DNA from: Cyanobacteria bacterium SZAS LIN-3
Lineage (GTDB): Bacteria > Cyanobacteriota > Vampirovibrionia > Obscuribacterales > Obscuribacteraceae
Reading direction: 5' to 3'
DNA: 64,000 nucleotides
Assembly: GCA_018266215.1 (NCBI GenBank)
Contig: JAFEAV010000019.1
Coordinates: 1 to 64,000 of the forward strand
Shown: piece after piece, positions 52,647 through 62,430 of the stretch
Layout of the letters: each line of letters opens with the position of its first letter
Position numbering within the stretch: position 1 is the stretch's first letter
Notes under the pieces: generated by a model
The model's database searches: none
What the model saw: the letters and a program-made list of their open reading frames with translations, nothing else
What the model was told of the DNA's origin: nothing
Program-made: the position numbers and the translations under genes

Positions 52647-53743
52647 TGACTGTAGCCAGGACAAGCCAAAGCTCCACAGCGCCAAATCCCTGGATTCTCA
52701 ATCCGGTTCTTGATTTACTGCTTTGTTGCGGCGGCTTGTTTTGGCTCCTGATCGGTATTATCGCTTTTATCGGGCTGCATCCGGCACTGGTGAGCAAGCC
52801 TCTGGTGGTAGCAATTGTGGTGGCTGGCTCAATTTGCCACCACATATTTAATGATCCGCACCATCCGGCAACGTTACACCGAGCCTATTCGAGTGCCACG
52901 AGCGACAGAACAATTCGCCTTAAGGTGACGGTACTTGCTTTCATCGCATTGGCAGTGGCTCTTTCGATCTACTACGTGCATTCGACCTCAATCCTGTGCA
53001 TCAAACTTATTGTTGCCTGGGGAATCTATCATCAGTTGGCGCAATCTTACGGTATCGCATTGATTTATTGCTTCAAGCGTGGAGTTATTCTAAATCGATT
53101 CGAAAAGCTGATTATCACCGGTCTGGTAAACAATGCCTCAGCCTATCTGATTCTGCGTATGTTTTCCGCCGGGGCGTATAACGCCTCGCCGACAGTCCTG
53201 GGCTTGGTCATGCCTGCCTGGTCTTTCGTGCCGACGGCAGTCACCAGCTTGTCCCTAATTGTTTTGCAATTGAATATAGTGGCATTTTTAACGATGGTGG
53301 CATGCAAGTATGCGCGGGACAAAGTGCTTTTCCCTCTGCCGGCAGCCTTGACTCTTTTTACCTTGATTGTGATGCCATTTGTCGTAGGTACAACGTTTTC
53401 CTTTGTATGGGTCTGGCTGTCTACTGTATTCTTTCATTCCAGTCAATATCTTGTGGTTTCAGCTGCCTATTACTTAAAAGAGCGCGGCCTACCGGAAAAT
53501 GTCCCTCTCCACAAAATCGCATCGATGCTCAAGACGTCGATCTTCATCGAATATTTCCTGGGCATAGTCTTGGGCGGCTTTGCGCTCAGTTATATTTTGC
53601 CGCGTGTCTTGGCTCACGGCGGAGGAGACAAGCTACTAATCTTTGCAGCCGTTTGGGCTTTCCTCAATCTACATCACTATGCTACGGATAGTCTCTTGTG
53701 GAAACTCCGCGATCCAGCCACTCGTAGACTCCTCATTTCTTAG
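52646..53743 (+). CDS. Histidine-rich polytopic membrane protein
   Basis: A 365-residue protein with about ten membrane helices and several conserved-looking histidine clusters at helix ends: CHHIFNDPHHPATLHR, IYHQLAQSYG, VFFHSSQYLVV and LNLHHYATDSLLWKLRDP. The layout recalls di-iron membrane hydroxylases, but the spacing does not match the classical eight-His fatty-acid desaturase pattern. The NLHHY...WKLRDP ending occurs, from memory, in an uncharacterised bacterial family. It diverges from the six-gene lipid-type operon and may act on the same product. Confidence 0.65.
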   Translation: MTVARTSQSSTAPNPWILNPVLDLLLCCGGLFWLLIGIIAFIGLHPALVSKPLVVAIVVAGSICHHIFNDPHHPATLHRAYSSATSDRTIRLKVTVLAFIALAVALSIYYVHSTSILCIKLIVAWGIYHQLAQSYGIALIYCFKRGVILNRFEKLIITGLVNNASAYLILRMFSAGAYNASPTVLGLVMPAWSFVPTAVTSLSLIVLQLNIVAFLTMVACKYARDKVLFPLPAALTLFTLIVMPFVVGTTFSFVWVWLSTVFFHSSQYLVVSAAYYLKERGLPENVPLHKIASMLKTSIFIEYFLGIVLGGFALSYILPRVLAHGGGDKLLIFAAVWAFLNLHHYATDSLLWKLRDPATRRLLIS

Positions 53744-53862
53744 CTACTTGGTCAACAAGTACTTAGCCGCCACCGTGGTCAGATGTTGTTGTCAAGGCAC
53801 GATAGCCAACGCCCCCGATTGAGAAAGGATAGATTAGCGAGCTTACCTGGCCAGGAGGCTGT

Positions 53863-54291
53863 ATGCAAAACTGGATCGTCTATGCGTTCCTCTCGATGTT
53901 CTTCGCCGGATTTACTTCGGTAATTGCCAAAAAGGGCCTGGTAAATATTTCGGGCGACCTTGGCCTGACCATTCGTACGTGTTTTGTTTTTGCCTTTGTC
54001 CTCGGATTTGCGTGGTTTGTGGTGCCGCATAAAGAATGGGAAATGCTGCGCAAACCGAATATTTTGTGGCTTGGAGCTTCAGCCGTAACAACGACGCTGT
54101 CGTGGATTTTCTACTACCGCGCTATCAAACTGGGTGAAGTTTCCACAGTCGCGCTCATCGATAAAGGCAGCGTCGTAGTGGCCGTGGTGCTCGCATTTTT
54201 CCTTTTGCACGAATCAATTACCACGCCTAAATTAATCGGCGCCTCGCTCATAGCCGCTGGCCTGTTTGTCATCAGTCGTGGCCAGGGCTAG
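53863..54291 (+). CDS. Half-size EamA-type transporter
   Basis: This 142-residue protein contains one EamA/DMT repeat: five hydrophobic segments, with IVYAFLSMFFAGFTSVIAKKGL at the start and the family-typical FYYRAIKLGEVSTVALIDKGSVVVAVVLAFFLLHESIT near the end. Full-length EamA transporters have two such repeats, so this one would need to dimerise. GGAGG precedes ATG 53863. The substrate is unknown. Confidence 0.85.
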   Translation: MQNWIVYAFLSMFFAGFTSVIAKKGLVNISGDLGLTIRTCFVFAFVLGFAWFVVPHKEWEMLRKPNILWLGASAVTTTLSWIFYYRAIKLGEVSTVALIDKGSVVVAVVLAFFLLHESITTPKLIGASLIAAGLFVISRGQG

Positions 54292-54396
54292 GGAATCACC
54301 CCGGTAGCCAAGCGCTATTTTTAAGGCGCCGTTTTGCTCTGGCGACCCTTTATCTATAAGGATTGCTGTATCCTTTATATGGCCTTTTTGCATGAT

Positions 54397-54422
54397 GACT
54401 GGTTCTCACCTTGAGACCAGTC
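54397..54422. other. Stem-loop upstream of the giant gene
   Basis: GACTGG pairs with CCAGTC and, after a one-base bulge, TCTCA with TGAGA around a CCT loop. The structure lies about 60-80 bp before the giant ORF and is not followed by a U-run. It may be part of its 5' untranslated region or an operator. No known riboswitch was recognised. Confidence 0.4.
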
Positions 54423-54459
54423 GAAAAGTCAGCGCAGACTAAGAATCTGAAGGTCCGCC

Positions 54460-54492
54460 ATGAGTATGACCAGAGCCAATGCAGGGGGCTAA
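54460..54492 (+). CDS. Putative ten-residue leader peptide
   Basis: ATG 54460 has AAGG six bases upstream and encodes MSMTRANAGG, ending at TAA 54490-54492. It overlaps the annotated start of the giant gene (ATG 54479) in another frame and stops one base before an in-frame TTG (54494). The arrangement suggests translational coupling, but the peptide may also be chance. Confidence 0.3.
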   Translation: MSMTRANAGG

Positions 54493-57400
54493 ATTGAAAA
54501 ATCACGCATCGCCACGAGTAGCCGGCCGTTTTTCCTGTCTCACGGCCGTGAGCTGTTTGCTCTCAACTAATCCGGTTCTGGCAGCCTGGTCCGGCGCGCA
54601 TCCGGGCCTTCATGCCGGACTGACCGGTGCTGGTGGTACTTCTAACGTCCATGCTGCCGGACACCATGGACCGTCTGGTTTTGCTTCACTGCTAGGTACT
54701 GCTCACAATGGTATCGGCGGAGTAAGTAATGGCGGCTCGAGTAATAATTCCAGTGCTGTACCCGGCTCGCTGACAGGCTTTAACGCCGCTTCTCACCACG
54801 GGGCTCTGCACAACACACTCGCTCACTCGCTCCCGGTCTCTGCTCTCACTACCGGTCTGGGCACTCAAGGCAATCGCCTCGATCTGGACCTGACTTCGCA
54901 GCAAGCAAACATTGTGCTTGGCACTAAACTGTTCCAGGGCCAGAGCTATGTGACCATCGATGTCGGGGGTGTAAGCAAGGTCTTCAGTCCGGGCTCACAG
55001 GTTACAGCCGCTGAGTTTGTTGCAATCAAACAGGTGTTGACCGACAAGTCACAGGGTCTTGTGATTAATAGCCAGGGCGCTGCCTCCGGCGGACATTTCT
55101 CAATTAATTCTGTGGCTTCGCCCAAATTGCTTGAGCTGGTCATCCCGAGTGATGTAATCGGCGTCGATAATTTTTCCTCGCGCAACCAACTGGCCATAGG
55201 CGGCAATCTGATCAACTACGGATCAATTGTTGGGATAGCCACCGATAATCGTAACAGCAGTGGTGTTATCTCCGCTCATAACATCAACAATCAATCCACC
55301 GGTGTTATCTCCACACAGTTGACTGCCACCATTCTCGCGGCCCTCGGCAGTGACGCAAATTTAAATGTCTTGTCGCTCTCCATCGGACACGACAGTGGCA
55401 ACGCCAGTCTCACTCTGTCGGCCATAAACGACATAACCAACTCCGGCACGGTCACCAGTGCCGGTGCGCTCAATCTTGTGAGCGGCTCCGGGGTTATCTA
55501 TAACCATGGACTCATGTCCGCCGTGCGCGGTGATATCAACATCAGCTCTCCCAACGCCGCCAGTGACATAAATATCCTCGCCTCTAATGGCACATTCCAG
55601 GCAAACGCAGGCAATATAAACGTGCGAGACGCTTCGTATACTGGCGTGGCAAACACTACTCTGATTGGTGGCAATTATCTCTCGCAAAACCTCAATATTT
55701 ATTCCGGCGGCGGCACAATAACCGGTAATGTGGGGAATGTCACCGGTCGGCTGAACACTCAGGCGCAGGTAGAACATTTTGTCGCTCAGTCAAAGATACT
55801 GGCTCTGGGCAATAACTGCGTTAACGGAGATCCGACTTTCGTTAATCCCACCGGCAGCATACAAATACAGGGCCTGAATACCTTCGGTGAAGATGTCGCT
55901 ATCCTGGCTGCAGACAATATCACCGCTGATTCCGCCGGGCAGATAGTAGCAAACGGACATAACGTCACTCTGGTAGCCGGAGCCGTTGTGACCACGTCGG
56001 GCAGTTCGACCTCGACCGTACCCGGAGCACAAATTGGTGCAGCAGACACCGTGACCGTGAATTTCACTCCTGGACTCGGTAACGGCGGCAATATCGATCT
56101 GACCGGCAGCAACGCTACTAAGGTGATAGATACTTCTAACGTGGGCTTCGCCGGCAATGTGGTGCTGGCGGCCGAGGCAAAAGGGGCTACCGGCGGAAAT
56201 GTACTTCTTAATCCAGCCAGTACGATTGCCACAGGCTCAGGCACCAGTGGATCACCTTCCGGCAACGTCACGGTCCTGGCGGGAGCCAACCCTGCCGTAG
56301 CCGGTCAGACAGTGCAGCTCGGCAACGTTGATACTACAGGGGCTGCCGGTGCGATCGGCGGCAACATCAATGTGGCTACGGCTCAACCCACCGCCAGCGG
56401 TGGCTCAATTGCATTATTCAATAGTGCGGGTCAAATAGCTTTCGGCGGACCGATTGTGGCAGGCACTGCCGCCGATCGGGGGCAGATTGCTACCCAAGCT
56501 CTTTCGGCGCAGGGCAATGTCAATCTCACGGCAAACGCCGTTGTTTTATCAGCAACTTCGCCGGTAAGCGCCGGTGGAAATGTCACGATCAATACCACCA
56601 GACTGACTAACAATGCAACGATTTCGTCCAGCCAACCGGCCGGGACCATAGCCGTATCGAGCGCTGAATCTCTTACGCTAGACGGCACAGGTCAAATGAA
56701 ACTCACCGGCGGTGGTGCGGGTAACATCAGTCTTTCCGCCGGCGGACCCAACATCCTTGCTCTCAAGGGCTCGCAGACTTTTGATGCCGGCGCCTCTGGT
56801 ACGGTCTCCTTCAAGAGTGACGAATCGGGCGGCACGATATCGCTCGCTGGCGGCACCACTGAAACAATAAAAAGCGGCTCCGCCGTTTTGATCAGTGCGC
56901 CTAATCTTATCTTTGCCGGCGATGGTGCAACCTTTGCCGCTACCGGCCCCTCAGCAGTCACCGTCAATGGTGGTGGCGAAGTCAGTCCTTTGACCATCAC
57001 TGTTCCCGATTCGGGAGCGGGCACCATTTCAACAAATGGCGGCACTATAAGCATTACATCCACTCCAGGTCAATCTCTGGAATTTGCCAAGTCAGCCGGC
57101 AGCGGCACCAGTATCTTCAATCTGGATGGTGGCGCAATAAATACATCAAGCCCCGCGGCAATGACTATGGTCGATAGCGGCGTTACGCTTGCATCCGATA
57201 ACACCATTACACTTTCCGCTCCCAGCGGACTTTATGGTATCGCCTTCCAGCCCTATGTCGGTCCATGGGTTGGTGGAATTCCAGTGCTCTTCAACACATA
57301 TACGCTCAGCCAGGTCACGCAAATGCTGACGCCTGTGGCCGCCGACTTTACGACTATCTCCACTTACGGACAGGGCTTTGCACCGCCGGATGTGAACCAT

Positions 57401-60400
57401 GTAGCTCCGTTTGCACGCGACTCAGATCAGTACATCATTCAGGCCGCCAGTACCCTTAACGTCAATGTTTCAGCCGGCATCAATCAGTGGGTGATAAGCA
57501 CGGACAACTGGGATCTCAGTGTCAGTGAGGCCGAAATTGACTATGCCATTGCCCAGGCAAAAACCTACGGCAATGTTACCGAACTTGTTGTCACCAACGA
57601 ATCTATTATTGATGCAACGACCGCAGGATTTGTATTGACTCTGATTCAGTACGCCCAGACTGCCAGGACCAATGCCGGGTATACAGCAACGACAATGCCT
57701 GTGACTACGAGGCAGCGGTGGGACATTCTCGGAGGTGTGAGCAATACCGGCGTCAGTTATCAGCCCACGCTCAAAACCATCCTGCAAACGGTAGACGGCT
57801 ACGTCTATGCCAATATGTATCCTTATTATGATGTCGGCGGTTCGACGGACATCGCCACACAGCTTGGGCCCAATCCGACGCAGGCATCGTTTACAAGCGT
57901 CGTGCAGTCGCACATGACTTCGCACGTAAACGCTCTACAGGGTTCGTTCAACACCGAGAGTTTAACGACAGTTATAAGAGTAGGTGAAACCGGCTGGCCG
58001 ACCCAGGGTACAAATTTCCCGCAAACTGATGCGGCTCTGGCCAATACGACATATGCCAGCTGGTATTATCAGGCGATGCAGGCCTGGACAGGATTGGGCT
58101 CCGGCTCAGCGCCCATCGGCGGTTATTTTGAAGCACTGAATGAGCCCTGGAAGGGCAACGCCGCCGGCACCAGCTCCGAACAATGGTTTGGTTTGTGGCA
58201 GGCAAACGGCACGTCCACAGCGGCTAATCAATACACTCTCAACAGTGTTACGCCTGTATTTACGCTTTCGTCGGCCAGAGCCGTACAGGTAATGGGTAAT
58301 GTCTCCGCCGCTAATGTGCAGATGAATACACCGGCACTGATCAACAACGGTGTGATAAGCGCTACCGCCCCGACCGGTAACGTCAATGTGACGAATAATG
58401 CCGCTCTGGCGCTGTCTGGTTCCGGTCTGATCTCTCGCACCGGTGCCGGTGCCGGTGCGATCAACTTCAAAGCTGGTGGACCCAACGCACTTTCGTTTAC
58501 AGGCACTGAAACAATCGATCCTGGTGCTAGCGGTACTTTCACCTCCAGCTCTCTTGGCACAAACGGCTCGATTGTGGTTGCCGGGACGATCAATTTCCCC
58601 TCGACTAAGACAGTTGCTAATTTCAACAGCTCCAGTTTCACCATATCCGGTACCATTAACTCCGGCGGTAATCCGGCTACCGTTATTAATCTCAACACCT
58701 CCGGCTCCGGTGTTATAGCTAATCCCGGCGGCAATCTGGATCTAAAAGATTTCAGCGTCAATACCGGCGGTGGCAATCTTTCGATTATCTCCAGTGCAAA
58801 CATAATCAACACCGGTCTTCCCGTGACCATCAATCTTTCGTCCCCAACTCAAGCGGGCGGTAATCTGGTGATGTTGGCTGGTTACACCCTCACTCCAGTC
58901 ACCGGTCCCAGCACTACGCTTGGTGTTGGACCGCAATACACAGTCGGTGCACCAAGTGTTTCGGGTGGGTCAATAGTACTCAACATCCCGGGTCATGTAG
59001 TGAATATCGACACCTCCGGCGCGACAGACGGCGGTAGCGTATCGGCCTACGCCACCAACTTTATCGCTCTTCAAGATGTATCTGCCAAAGGCACAAGCGG
59101 CACAGGTGCAGCAATCTCGATCCAGGCAGTGGGGGTTACTGCCCGAGATATAGATGCCAGTGGGGGCACAGCGGCCGGCTCCCTTTTAATTACCTCGCAA
59201 GCCTTAGGTCTGAATGGCGCTGTGGTAAGTGCCGGCACCATTACAAATCTTTCGCCTACCTTTGGTGCCCTGGGTGGAAACATCACTGTCGGCAACTTGA
59301 AGGTGGCCTCTCTCGCTATGGCCACTGATGGCTCGGCAAGTACAATCAGTTTCGCCAGTCTGGCTCCTACTGCCAACAGTGTGTCGATTTTTGCTGGTAG
59401 CGGTACTCTCACCCTGCCTTCAAATACGCTTACAGTTACTCAAAACGGTTCCGGCGACGGTGGTGTCATCAGTCTCACAGCCGGTAAATTTGTCTACGGT
59501 GTGGGTCCTCTAATTCTCTCGGCCATCGGCACTGGTGCCGGTGTCGGGGGGACTGTGTCCTTCTTTAACACCAGCGGCAACGCTTTGACGATTGATTCGA
59601 GTGTTTTGCAAATTAACGCCACCGGGGTCAACGGCGGTCAAGTCTCGGTTTCGTCCGGAGGCAATTTGACATTCACCGCCACTGGTGTACTCAATAACGC
59701 ACCGACAGGCAAGAATGGCGATGGCGGCAGTATTACTTTGAGTGCCGGACGTGACTACCTGGGCCAGCCGACTTCCAAGGCTACCGGCATTTTGAAATTG
59801 AACGGCGGTCTCAGCGCCAACGCTGCCGGGACCGGCAAAGGTGGCAGTATTGCGCTGGAATCTAACTCGTCGAAACTCTTCACGCTGTCAGTGCCTCTCT
59901 CCGTACAGGGGCAAACGCTGGGTGATATTTCGGTAGCCAATAAAGCCGGCGGGCTCACCATCGCTCAGGCTCTTCAGGCTAATAAACTGACCCTCGTGAC
60001 GGCTTTCAATTCACTGACCAGCGGTCAAACCAAGCCCAACCTGGCCATAAATAAGATCCCGGCAGTATCTGATCTCGACATCACAGTTGGTGCCGGAGGC
60101 AGACTGACAAGCGCCGGTACGCTTATTGCACCGACGATGACGCTGACCACCAATAATGCTCTGTTGACGCTCAATATCAATACCAGCAACCTCACCGTCC
60201 ACGGTGGTGGCAATACCACCCTCACCAATAAGGGCACCGGCCTTTTGACCGTGCTGGCATCAGACTCCACGGGTACGCTTTCGATCACCAGTGCCGGTGA
60301 CCTTTCTACCGTCGGTGACATAAGTGGTACCTCAGTGACCCTTAAAACATCGGCAAATAACGGCGACATTGTTTTTGGCGGCAAGGTCACTGCTACCAAT

Positions 60401-62413
60401 TTGACCAAGGGTGTGGCGACAATAACAGCTAACGGTAGCGGCACCATCACGGCACTGGCTCCGACTGACTTCATCACCGCCAATCAGGTCAAGATCACCA
60501 GTACCTCTGGAGCTGTTGGTAGCGGTACAGTACTGGCTACGGCATTACCTGTGTCCACCGGCAATCTCTCGGTGCGCACGACCGGGCTGGTAAACGCGGC
60601 GGATAACACCGCCGTCAATCTCACCGGCGCAAGTTCAAAGGGCTCCTTTACCCTCACAGCCGCCGGGCAAATAACTATCTCGGCGGCGCTCAATACTGAG
60701 TCAGCCATCAAGCTGGACAATTCCACAGTTAGCGCCGATATTGTCATCTCTCGACTGGTCGGTAGCACCACCGCCACGAAGACGATTGACCTGTTGACTC
60801 AGGGGCAGGTTATATCCGGCACTCAAACACTGACTGCGGCGACAAGCATTTCGCTTGAGACAATAGGCACCAACCTGGCGTCGAAATCTTCGCCAATCAA
60901 AGTGAATACGCCGCTGCTCGCGGTGAACGGCGTGTATCCAGGTTTCGGCAATGTCGTAAATATCGCCGATTCGTTCCGGGGCACTGTAACCCTGGCTAAC
61001 TCCACCGTCGGAGGCAATTTAGTGCTCACCACTACCGGTGCCACCAACCTGAACGACATCACCGCCACCAACGGCTCAATCTCGGTTATTTCATCCTCCG
61101 GACAGCTTCAAGTCAATCCGGGAGCCAACATCACAACTGCCTCCAAACTCGCCGCAGGCAGCGGCAGCATCTTGTTGCAGGGCTCAAATGCCAGCACGAG
61201 TACCATATTGATCGGCGCCGGCGCCAATATTGCCACCACTCTTGCCGGCGGCGGCAGTGTCACTTTGCTCACGGGCAAGGGCCCGGCCACCTCTACTAAT
61301 GCTCTGCCGGCAGGAACAAGCGGCAATACAAAAGTCGTGCTCACCGGCGGCAGCGTTTTTGGCGGCATTGGATTTGTATCCAACGGACCGGTCAATACGC
61401 TCACCGCCATCGGTCAGAACGTGATAATTGACGGCAGCTCGGCCACCAAAATCACCTTCAACGGTGGTGTCACAATCACCGCCGACCCGCCCGCCGCTTC
61501 CGCAACTCAGTCGGCACCGTCGCTCGTCGCCACACCCGTAACATATGCGGTGGCGGCTCCCATCCCGGCTGCTGCTCCCCTGCAAGTGGTGGCAACCTCC
61601 ACTCCGACGGGCTCTGAGTTCATCGCGCAAACTGTCTCGGTTGCGAACGGCTCAATATCTACAACCAGTATTGATGCCACTGCTTCACTTAGCGCGGTCA
61701 ATGCGGTGGCTCTTTCTTCACTGCCTTCCGCACTGAAAACTGCGCCGCTGACCATCGCTCCGGACGACAACATCTTCCTTGGAGGCGTCAGTGCCGACAC
61801 GGATGGCGGCAGCGGTAAGACCTATGACCTGGATGCCACCATTTTCTCCGATACTGATTTTGGTCTGGTACAAGGCAACACCAGGACAAGTAGAGTTTCC
61901 CTGAAGGAAGGCAATACGCTCTTCGCGCCCGCCGCTGATACGACAATCGAAACCCCGTTCGGAGTCATTACAGTCGCGGCAAAATCAGTCGCCGTTGTCG
62001 TCCTGCGGGATGACCTGCTGACTGTATTCAACCTTCACGATACGCACAGGGATTCTGTTGTAATAACTTCGGGCGAGCATAAGCTTGCCGTCGCGCCGGG
62101 CGGCCATCTGTCTCTCGCCAGAGGGGATAATGACCGTTTTGAGACGATCAACCCGGCTGAAGGTATCTGCCATCGCTCGATGCGTCACAAGGTCTTGAAT
62201 AATGGGCTGCACTCGTTCAGTTCTGAGGCCGCGATTCCATCAGTGGTAAATAACGTCAAACCTTTGCGGGCGATTTTCCAGTCGTCGCATCCTGAAGCCA
62301 GGCGTCTGGCCGGTTCAATCGTCAAGACAACAGCGATTCTCTTTTCGATAAGCGCCAATCAGACACCCTATCAGGAAATACCGCATCCCCGTTTGACCGC
62401 CTACAGCCGTTAA
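54479..62413 (+). CDS. Giant surface adhesin with embedded GH17 glucanase domain
   Basis: About 2,640 residues. ATG 54479 is used; TTG 54494, behind GGGGG, also gives a complete signal peptide (LTAVSCLLSTNPVLAAW). Most of the chain is Gly/Ser/Thr/Asn-rich beta-helix-type repeats like filamentous haemagglutinins (GGNITVGNL, GNVNVTNNAALALSGSG). No typical two-partner-secretion N-domain was recognised. Residues about 917-1255 are different: they resemble GH17 beta-1,3-glucanases, with YGIAFQPYVGPW, Glu1041 in VVTNESI (acid/base), Glu1170 in VGETGWPTQG (nucleophile) and YFEALNEPWKG. The C-terminal 200 residues include a FecR-like stretch (IETPFGVITVAAKSVAVVVL). It is probably a surface protein that binds and cuts a beta-glucan. 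Confidence 0.8.
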   Translation: MQGAKLKNHASPRVAGRFSCLTAVSCLLSTNPVLAAWSGAHPGLHAGLTGAGGTSNVHAAGHHGPSGFASLLGTAHNGIGGVSNGGSSNNSSAVPGSLTGFNAASHHGALHNTLAHSLPVSALTTGLGTQGNRLDLDLTSQQANIVLGTKLFQGQSYVTIDVGGVSKVFSPGSQVTAAEFVAIKQVLTDKSQGLVINSQGAASGGHFSINSVASPKLLELVIPSDVIGVDNFSSRNQLAIGGNLINYGSIVGIATDNRNSSGVISAHNINNQSTGVISTQLTATILAALGSDANLNVLSLSIGHDSGNASLTLSAINDITNSGTVTSAGALNLVSGSGVIYNHGLMSAVRGDINISSPNAASDINILASNGTFQANAGNINVRDASYTGVANTTLIGGNYLSQNLNIYSGGGTITGNVGNVTGRLNTQAQVEHFVAQSKILALGNNCVNGDPTFVNPTGSIQIQGLNTFGEDVAILAADNITADSAGQIVANGHNVTLVAGAVVTTSGSSTSTVPGAQIGAADTVTVNFTPGLGNGGNIDLTGSNATKVIDTSNVGFAGNVVLAAEAKGATGGNVLLNPASTIATGSGTSGSPSGNVTVLAGANPAVAGQTVQLGNVDTTGAAGAIGGNINVATAQPTASGGSIALFNSAGQIAFGGPIVAGTAADRGQIATQALSAQGNVNLTANAVVLSATSPVSAGGNVTINTTRLTNNATISSSQPAGTIAVSSAESLTLDGTGQMKLTGGGAGNISLSAGGPNILALKGSQTFDAGASGTVSFKSDESGGTISLAGGTTETIKSGSAVLISAPNLIFAGDGATFAATGPSAVTVNGGGEVSPLTITVPDSGAGTISTNGGTISITSTPGQSLEFAKSAGSGTSIFNLDGGAINTSSPAAMTMVDSGVTLASDNTITLSAPSGLYGIAFQPYVGPWVGGIPVLFNTYTLSQVTQMLTPVAADFTTISTYGQGFAPPDVNHVAPFARDSDQYIIQAASTLNVNVSAGINQWVISTDNWDLSVSEAEIDYAIAQAKTYGNVTELVVTNESIIDATTAGFVLTLIQYAQTARTNAGYTATTMPVTTRQRWDILGGVSNTGVSYQPTLKTILQTVDGYVYANMYPYYDVGGSTDIATQLGPNPTQASFTSVVQSHMTSHVNALQGSFNTESLTTVIRVGETGWPTQGTNFPQTDAALANTTYASWYYQAMQAWTGLGSGSAPIGGYFEALNEPWKGNAAGTSSEQWFGLWQANGTSTAANQYTLNSVTPVFTLSSARAVQVMGNVSAANVQMNTPALINNGVISATAPTGNVNVTNNAALALSGSGLISRTGAGAGAINFKAGGPNALSFTGTETIDPGASGTFTSSSLGTNGSIVVAGTINFPSTKTVANFNSSSFTISGTINSGGNPATVINLNTSGSGVIANPGGNLDLKDFSVNTGGGNLSIISSANIINTGLPVTINLSSPTQAGGNLVMLAGYTLTPVTGPSTTLGVGPQYTVGAPSVSGGSIVLNIPGHVVNIDTSGATDGGSVSAYATNFIALQDVSAKGTSGTGAAISIQAVGVTARDIDASGGTAAGSLLITSQALGLNGAVVSAGTITNLSPTFGALGGNITVGNLKVASLAMATDGSASTISFASLAPTANSVSIFAGSGTLTLPSNTLTVTQNGSGDGGVISLTAGKFVYGVGPLILSAIGTGAGVGGTVSFFNTSGNALTIDSSVLQINATGVNGGQVSVSSGGNLTFTATGVLNNAPTGKNGDGGSITLSAGRDYLGQPTSKATGILKLNGGLSANAAGTGKGGSIALESNSSKLFTLSVPLSVQGQTLGDISVANKAGGLTIAQALQANKLTLVTAFNSLTSGQTKPNLAINKIPAVSDLDITVGAGGRLTSAGTLIAPTMTLTTNNALLTLNINTSNLTVHGGGNTTLTNKGTGLLTVLASDSTGTLSITSAGDLSTVGDISGTSVTLKTSANNGDIVFGGKVTATNLTKGVATITANGSGTITALAPTDFITANQVKITSTSGAVGSGTVLATALPVSTGNLSVRTTGLVNAADNTAVNLTGASSKGSFTLTAAGQITISAALNTESAIKLDNSTVSADIVISRLVGSTTATKTIDLLTQGQVISGTQTLTAATSISLETIGTNLASKSSPIKVNTPLLAVNGVYPGFGNVVNIADSFRGTVTLANSTVGGNLVLTTTGATNLNDITATNGSISVISSSGQLQVNPGANITTASKLAAGSGSILLQGSNASTSTILIGAGANIATTLAGGGSVTLLTGKGPATSTNALPAGTSGNTKVVLTGGSVFGGIGFVSNGPVNTLTAIGQNVIIDGSSATKITFNGGVTITADPPAASATQSAPSLVATPVTYAVAAPIPAAAPLQVVATSTPTGSEFIAQTVSVANGSISTTSIDATASLSAVNAVALSSLPSALKTAPLTIAPDDNIFLGGVSADTDGGSGKTYDLDATIFSDTDFGLVQGNTRTSRVSLKEGNTLFAPAADTTIETPFGVITVAAKSVAVVVLRDDLLTVFNLHDTHRDSVVITSGEHKLAVAPGGHLSLARGDNDRFETINPAEGICHRSMRHKVLNNGLHSFSSEAAIPSVVNNVKPLRAIFQSSHPEARRLAGSIVKTTAILFSISANQTPYQEIPHPRLTAYSR

Positions 62414-62430
62414 AAAGCGAAGGTCGACGA

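Noticed and set aside
54297..54345. GGCTA/TAGCC hairpin after the EamA gene as a terminator
   Set aside because: The stem is only five clean base pairs and the T-run is several bases away, so support is too weak.
54479..55300. Two-partner secretion (TpsA) domain at the N-terminus of the giant protein
   Set aside because: The usual N-terminal haemagglutination motifs were not seen and no TpsB-type pore gene is adjacent.
58228..58833. Long minus-strand ORFs under the giant adhesin gene (the largest about 200 codons, rich in Pro, Val and Leu)
   Set aside because: They are the antisense image of Gly/Ser/Thr codons in the giant gene, lack ribosome sites and show no domain.
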